From Paragyromitra xinjiangensis (Eukaryota; Ascomycota; Pezizomycetes; Pezizales; Discinaceae), in the NCBI GenBank assembly GCA_038503065.1, contig JBCAMK010000018.1:1240001-1304000 (forward strand): 64,000 nucleotides of DNA. Direction: 5' to 3'. The notes under the pieces were generated by a model. The model ran no database searches. It saw nothing but the letters and a program-made list of their open reading frames with translations, and had not been told where the DNA came from. Both the position numbers and the translations under genes were made by a program. Below are positions 58,301-64,000 of this stretch, one piece after another; position 1 is the stretch's first letter, and the number at the start of each line of letters is the position of its first letter.

Positions 58301-60798
58301 CCACCGAAAGGGCCAACGTTGCTGAATTGCATTCGGCTGTCAAACGTCAGCCTCCGCCAATCTCGAACGGTTTGCTAAACCGATCGTATGAGAAACGATG
58401 TTGAGAATATTTGCGGTGTTTGTGTAAAAGATCACGAATCACCGCATTAACTAGCAGGAACCAGAATCGCGCTAAAGCGTTGAAACAAAGTGTGACAGCG
58501 TTTTGCCACTTCCCCACACCAGGAAGAGCCTTTCCCCGCCTTTTCTCTGCTCCACTCCATAGGGCGATAGTAACAGCCTTTACGGGTTAGCACTTCGCTA
58601 TTTCTTATTTTGACCCCTTAGCGCCGTCCTATTTCTCGCTAGCGGCATATCGAGGTAATCTACAAGACGAGCTTAAAATTAAAACTACGTACGTCTTCTA
58701 GGAGATATTCGGGTTCATCCCTGAATTGTGGGTAGGGAACTCACTAATTTCTGAACAGCTCTTCCTCGTCTCCATCATTTTAGCTCTTTTCCCATCGCCC
58801 TGTGGAATGCTAAACATTGCGGTGGTAATCTGCAAACACGAAGAGCACATCCATAAGTTCATAGAAGTTAGCGTAGGGACGAGCTGCAGTTCGCGTGTGA
58901 CTGAGTTAGTTTCACGGAATCTGGAATAGCCTATTTATACAGGATTTATATTCTCTTCTATACTTCAGTATATTATTTTCCAGTTTGGCCTCTCGGTGTT
59001 TAAGTAACGCGAAAGTCCACTAAATGCCGTGACCAACTCCCGGCCCCCCTGATCTACACTGCGCAAACACCAAGAGCTGATGACAAGCCGTCTATCCTTA
59101 CCCTTCATAAACCTACGTCCGGAGTAGACACCATCTACCTCGTATTTAGTAGGGAGTACGAGCGCTGCGTTGGGCGTGTATTTGACCCTCTGTCCCTTGG
59201 AGACCTGCCGTGGTAGCCAAAGGACTGAAATACTACCGGGGCGGTTTGGAATACAGTCACCGCCAGATGGCAGACAGGGTTTGACTTTGTGCAGAGCATA
59301 CATAGGGTACAGGGCTCTTGACCCTTTCTATAGTGCGGTACCCCGCCAATACCAGAGAATCTAGGAGGGACAGCCATGGCTCTAATTTTTACGGTAGTCC
59401 TATGCCGAGCGCCACCATCCGGCTGATAGGTTGTACTACCATACGCGAGAGGAGGTTTCCCTGAGTAAGTGTAGTGACAGCGCACGTGCCGTCGCGTGGT
59501 CCGTGTACTATTCTAGGAATCTTCAGAAGGTGTCACGGCTGTTGGGTCAAGGTTATCGAACAGGTCACACAGTTGTTCTATGGTGACCCAGTGGAACGGA
59601 AAACACCGAGTAGGTAAGGACGCGTCGGACGGGCTATCCGAAAATTGCGGGGTGAAAAGCCACTGCAAGGGTCACGACAGCGGTAACCCCTATCCGCCCC
59701 GCCCCGCCCCGTTGCCAAGCTCTCCAAGCTCTTCGGCATAACCGTAATGCCTTTCCCATACAATCCCACAGTAGGGTAAAAGCACCAGAGTATCATTTCC
59801 AAAAGCGCATTTCTTAGTTCCTTAGAGTACCTCGCTATTGAGATATTCCTGTTTCAAAATGGATGAGATAATTTCGGTCTACGGACCGCTGGAATACTGG
59901 TGCATGTTCTCCCAACCGGAGAATATCAAAATTAATCCACCTGAAGGAAGTATCTCCCTCATACGACCGCATTGGCAGCTAACTTAGCCAACAATCCGCA
60001 TTAGTCTAACAGTTTTCCATCATGAATCGGTCGTACTGATGATCATAGTAATAAACTTAAAGTAATAATATAAGACATCGAAAGCGGAGGCAGCGCCTCG
60101 TGGGGAACTGATCACTCTTTAACAGTGGCACCTATAGCGCCGCCTCTACAGGAGAGAGATCTATCCAGAAGTTGACCGCTTGATGCAAATATTGTATGGT
60201 GATTATTGGACGGAAAAAGCACTTTAGATAAATGACATTAACATAATGGTGCCTGCAATCAATATCCGTGTAAATAGCTTTTTTTTTCACATTCCTTGCT
60301 AGCAATTACCCGTTCTTTCTGTTGTTCTGCTTTGCTCTGCCATCTCCTTGCCCAGCTGCCTAGATTTCTTGCTGCTTTTTGCACGGCTCTACGGTATTAA
60401 TTATCCGTCCTAAGTATATACTATGTTGCCCACGTTGGCCCGCCACTGACAGTACCCCGCATGCCCACGGCTGCGATGTATTTTAGACTACGGGATCAAC
60501 GGAGCGGAAAAGCGGTAGCAGGTACGGTAGGTGCATAGAGGTTAATGTTGAGGAAAATAAGCAATCTCGTCCTAGGAACTCGGAAAATTAATCAGAACCC
60601 GGTACCCCAAGTAGAATATATTAAGATTGTGGCATCTGATTGGCTATCATCTTTCCCCCTTGCAGAATCTGTAGGAGATCTTCTTTCGTGTAATTTCTAG
60701 ACCCTCAGTTATATGCAATCTATGGGGGAAAATATACGAACGCAAGGTTCCTCGTCTTGTAGAGTGCACGATTAACGTCTATACGGCTTTAACGGCTG
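52358..60798. other. 8.4-kb stretch without a supported gene
   Basis: 52370-52790 is pyrimidine-rich and probably 3' flank of the CHAT gene. Later short frames (53215-53529, 55161-55415, 57606-57872, 58965-59800) have no family resemblance and no splice partners. Notable sites are a telomere-like AACCCTAACCC at 56461-56471 and the 12-bp palindrome ACGTGATCACGT at 56807-56818. The tract may be decayed repeats; none is recognisable by eye. Confidence 0.45.
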
Positions 60799-60804
60799 TT
60801 AGCC
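60799..60804 (-). promoter_or_regulatory. Candidate XlnR/Xyr1-type site (GGCTAA)
   Basis: GGCTAA on the minus strand about 250 bp upstream of the cellobiohydrolase ATG matches the consensus for the cellulase/xylanase activator. A hexamer occurs often by chance, so this is only a candidate. Confidence 0.3.
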
Positions 60805-60966
60805 CGATGGTCGATTGTACGGCTCCGCCGGCCTTGGAGCCGACACGAATCAGTACCATTGATGATACTCCAAGAGCTCGTTGAGGAATTCCACATCAAG
60901 CCTTTGGCAAACAACTTGATACATAACTTGTTGACTTCAGGCGTGATTCGAGACTGCTCGTCGAGG

Positions 60967-60974
60967 TATATAAA
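60967..60974 (+). promoter_or_regulatory. TATA box of the GH7 gene
   Basis: TATATAAA lies 77-84 bp upstream of the ATG and is followed by a C-run and a CATCAATCC-rich leader, as in many strongly expressed fungal secreted-enzyme genes. Confidence 0.7.
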
Positions 60975-61050
60975 GCACTCCATCCCCCCCCCAATTCCAA
61001 TCACCATCAATCCATCACCATCAGTCAAACAGCCTCGTCCATCGTCTATC

Positions 61051-62483
61051 ATGTATCAATCACTTGCCCTCGCGTCTCTCACTCTTCTCGCCACTGTTCG
61101 TGGCCAGCAGATAGGCACGTACCAAGCGGAAACCCACCCCAGTCTTCCTTCCCAGGAATGTACCGCAAGCGGGTGCACAACTTCGGCTACTTCTATTGTG
61201 CTTGATGCAAACTGGCGCTGGGTTCATAAGACGGGCACCTACACGAACTGCTATACCGGCAACACCTGGGACTCGAGTTGCACCAGCAGTGGTGCTACCT
61301 GCGCCCAGAACTGTGCACTGGAAGGCGCCGACTACTCCGGCACGTACGGTATCACTGTCTCTGGCAACGCCCTTACCCTGAAGTTCGTCACCACCGGCGC
61401 GAACAAGAATATCGGTTCACGCGTTTACCTCTTGGCCGACAATGAAAACTACAAAATTTCCAAGCTCAAGAACAGGGAGTTCACCTTCGACGTCGACGTC
61501 TCCAACCTTCCTTGCGGTCTGAACGGTGCAGTTTACTTCTCCGCCATGGATGCCGATGGTGGAAAGGCCAAGTACACCAATAACAAGGCTGGTGCTAGAT
61601 ACGGAACCGGATACTGTGATGCACAGTGTCCCCATGACATCAAGTTCATTAACGGCGAGGTATGTATACATTTATTATCATTTTCAATTCTTTTCATAAT
61701 ATTCCACTTTTACTTACTACTTATCCATAGGCCAACTCAGTCGGCTGGTCGCCCTCTAGCAACGATGTCAACGCTGGAACTGGACAGTACGGCACATGCT
61801 GCGACGAGATGGATATCTGGGAGGCCAATCTCAACGCGGCAGCCTACACCCCTCATCCTTGCACCTCCACTGGGCAGACCCGCTGCTCAGGTACCCAGTG
61901 TGGTGACGGCAGTAACAGATACGGCGGTATCTGTGACAAGGACGGTTGTGACTTCAACTCCTGGCGTCTGGGCGACAAGACGTTCCTCGGCCCTGGCCTC
62001 AAGGTCAACACCAGCCAGAAGTTCACAGTCGTTACCCAGTTCATTACCAGCGACGGAACTGCCACAGGCACACTTTCTGAGATCCGCCGTATCTACAAGC
62101 AGAATGGTGTAGTTATCCAGAACTCCAACACCAACATTCCCGGCATCACCACGACCAACTCCATCTCTACCAACTTCTGTACCCAACAGAAGAGCGTTTT
62201 CGGCGATACCAACGACTTCCAGACCAAGGGTGGTCTTACCAAGATGGGAACTGCTTTGCAAAACGGAATGGTTTTGGCTTTGAGTATCTGGGATGACCAT
62301 GCGGCCAACATGCTCTGGCTCGACAGCAGCTATCCTCTCGACAAGTCCAGTTCCACCCCTGGTGTCGAGCGTGGACCTTGCCCTACCTCATCCGGCGTGC
62401 CTGCCGATGTCGAGGCGCAGTACCCCAATGCCTCGGTCACTTACTCCAACCTCAAGTTTGGCGCTCTCAACACCACTTATTAA
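61051..62483 (+). CDS. cbh1: GH7 cellobiohydrolase (CBH I type), secreted, no cellulose-binding module
   Basis: Exons 61051-61659 and 61731-62483 with a 71-bp intron (gtatgt ... ccatag, phase 0) give 453 aa. The signal peptide is residues 1-18 ([18 protein letters not shown]), leaving an N-terminal Gln typical of the family (pyroglutamate in known CBHs). The catalytic motif is EMDIWEAN: nucleophile Glu229, Asp231 and acid/base Glu234. [20 protein letters not shown] and the many paired cysteines ([37 protein letters not shown]) fit processive cellobiohydrolases rather than endoglucanases. The protein ends at [11 protein letters not shown] after the core; there is no linker and no CBM1. It hydrolyses cellulose from chain ends, releasing cellobiose outside the cell. 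ATG 61051 was chosen because it begins the signal peptide; an in-frame ATG at 60859 only extends into the promoter. The gene is GC-rich relative to its flanks, with no signs of decay. Confidence 0.98.
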
Positions 62484-64000
62484 GCGTGCTCAGATGTATC
62501 TACGCTTTGGTGTATAGTTCGATATATACTGTGGGGGAGAGGGGGTTTTTTTTGTTTGACTTGTTAGGTGGATGAGGGAGATAAAAAATGTGCTGGGATT
62601 GGGGGCTTAAAACGATGGTGCGATCGTATCTTAGGGGGACATGTCAGGCTACATGTATGTAGAAAAAAATGAATCGGATGTTTATTCTGAGTGGAACTAT
62701 ACGAACCCGCCAAGCCTCGAGTGATTTCACATGATCAGTCCTTCCGCACGTGTCCGTCTGTAACTGAACCTGATCGAACTTCCATAGGGAAATTTTCAAT
62801 CTGATATGTGGTAAGTATGAGGTGCGGAGTTTTAAAATGAATTGGATTTTGAACACCTTAGTGTTACTGTAGTACAGTTTCGAACCACAGTGAATTTTGA
62901 CGGGGAGTGATTTAAAAGGGTCAGGATTGCGCTTCCGAAAACGGCTAGCGTAAGACAACAAATCTTCACGTCTAGCAATTGCCCAGCTATAGTCGCCCTT
63001 CGTTAAAAACATTATTGTTCTCCCTCTTGCTAATTCTATTCACCACTGCTTTTATTATGATGGCCTATGCATGGTAGTCTATCCCGTGTGTTTCTTGTGG
63101 ATAACTTAGGTGCGGTTTTAGCTTCCCAGCGGCTTTTCCACACGTATTAATTGTGAGAGCTTAAAGCTAAAGAAACTCAAAGATTGTAAAGGGGGTGGGA
63201 ATTTTACATTTCCCGTTTCCAAAGAATCTGGGAAATTTTAAGGGGTCTGATTTTCGGAAATGTGCACGTGATGATTGTCAGGTACGCATGATCGGCTCTG
63301 GGCCCTATTCTAGGGTCTTGTGCTCAAGGATGCTCTGGCTGGCACAAGATCTAGGCCTGCGTTAGGAAGTTATGATGGGATCGGGTCAGCTAGGCACCGT
63401 CCGCCATCAGCAGATCTTTCCTGTGGCTCCATGGTCTGGTAACACCGAAGGTCCCCACCCGCGTTTAGGGTTTAAAGAACCGTAGTCAATGGTACCATTG
63501 ACTGTGGGCCCTTGAGGTACGGTGCAGCAGAGGCTACTTCAACAACTGATGGCAGCCACCCTAAAGGTGCTGCGAGCCTCTCCATTCCAACTAGTATGGT
63601 CCGTGCAAGCTTTAACCTAGACCAATGAAATTTGGGTGTGGAACGCCCTTGTCTTACAATTCTTGGCTAGTGCTTTGTGAAATACAATAGGAAACCTTCC
63701 ATCCGAATATCTCCACCACCAATGCTCTTAAACAGGCATCACTTGAGATTTAGGCTCTGTACCAGTGTCAATACTCAAATATAGTCTCAAAAGTGAAATT
63801 TGACACAAATTTTCTCTAGGTATACCAGATCACATGCTTAGTATTACTGGGAATGTTCCACTCCGCGCTTTTTACTGCCAAAGATGAGGTTTTATTCCGC
63901 CACAACCCCTAGCCCCTGTGCCTTATAAGAAGATAACAGAGCTTCATTACTATGATGGTAGATTTTGTATCTTTTCCTGAGTAATTTGGTTGGGGTTGGG
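62484..64000. other. Downstream flank without a supported gene
   Basis: A G/T-rich 3' flank follows the GH7 gene. Beyond it there is only a short minus-strand frame of no recognisable type and a perfect 20-bp palindrome at 63484-63503. Confidence 0.5.

Noticed and set aside
58965..59800. Overlapping minus-strand frames of 74-116 aa
   Set aside because: No family resemblance, no splice continuity, and overlapping frames of similar quality on both strands.
60859..61050. N-terminal extension of the GH7 gene from an in-frame ATG at 60859
   Set aside because: It would place the TATA box inside the coding region and bury the signal peptide 64 residues from the N-terminus.

Overview
The window looks like an accessory region of a filamentous ascomycete (Pezizomycotina) genome. 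The evidence is short GT..AG introns of about 45-75 bp with CTAAC-type branch points, fungal NLR-like architectures (alpha/beta hydrolase, NACHT and ankyrin repeats with a GNALQAAA-type consensus), a DUF7580-type gene, a fungal tyrosinase, a GH7 cellobiohydrolase, and relics of a Gypsy gag and a MULE transposase. The gene models below were spliced by hand. Nearly all junctions carry canonical splice sites and the reading frames close exactly. A Leotiomycetes-like affinity is an impression only.

Layout, left to right. The 5' part of a serine hydrolase gene runs off the left edge (1-636, minus). After a gene-poor stretch with one uncertain two-exon gene (3517-4332), there is a divergent pair. 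On the minus strand (5153-9643) is a zinc-finger/ankyrin/kinase-like protein whose DFG motif is lost. On the plus strand (9824-11932) is a DUF7580-type protein. They share a 180-bp intergenic region carrying a telomere-like motif. A conserved eight-exon gene follows (15199-17388, minus), with a minisatellite in its first intron. Next come a repeat-rich element with a tRNA-like Pol III promoter (about 18960-19740), an intronless 713-aa orphan (21257-23398, minus), and a hydrolase-NACHT-ankyrin NLR (26023-30824, minus).

A transposon-derived tract at 31184-34330 holds a gag fragment, a broken MULE transposase and a 51-bp tandem repeat. A gene-poor 6 kb precedes a 14-exon tyrosinase (40524-43396, plus) that contains a 6-nt microexon inside the CuB copper motif. 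Then come a conserved single-exon protein (45665-46621, minus), a TPR/CHAT protein whose two catalytic dyad positions are both substituted (49038-52357, plus), 8.5 kb without a supported gene, and a secreted GH7 cellobiohydrolase (61051-62483, plus).

Functionally, the NLR, the ankyrin-pseudokinase/DUF7580 pair, the CHAT protein and the edge hydrolase all belong to families linked to fungal non-self recognition or regulated cell death. Three of them look catalytically dead in the enzyme-like domain. This suggests an island of sensor or scaffold genes (inference). The tyrosinase and cellobiohydrolase are ordinary oxidative and cellulolytic functions and show no obvious operational link to that island.
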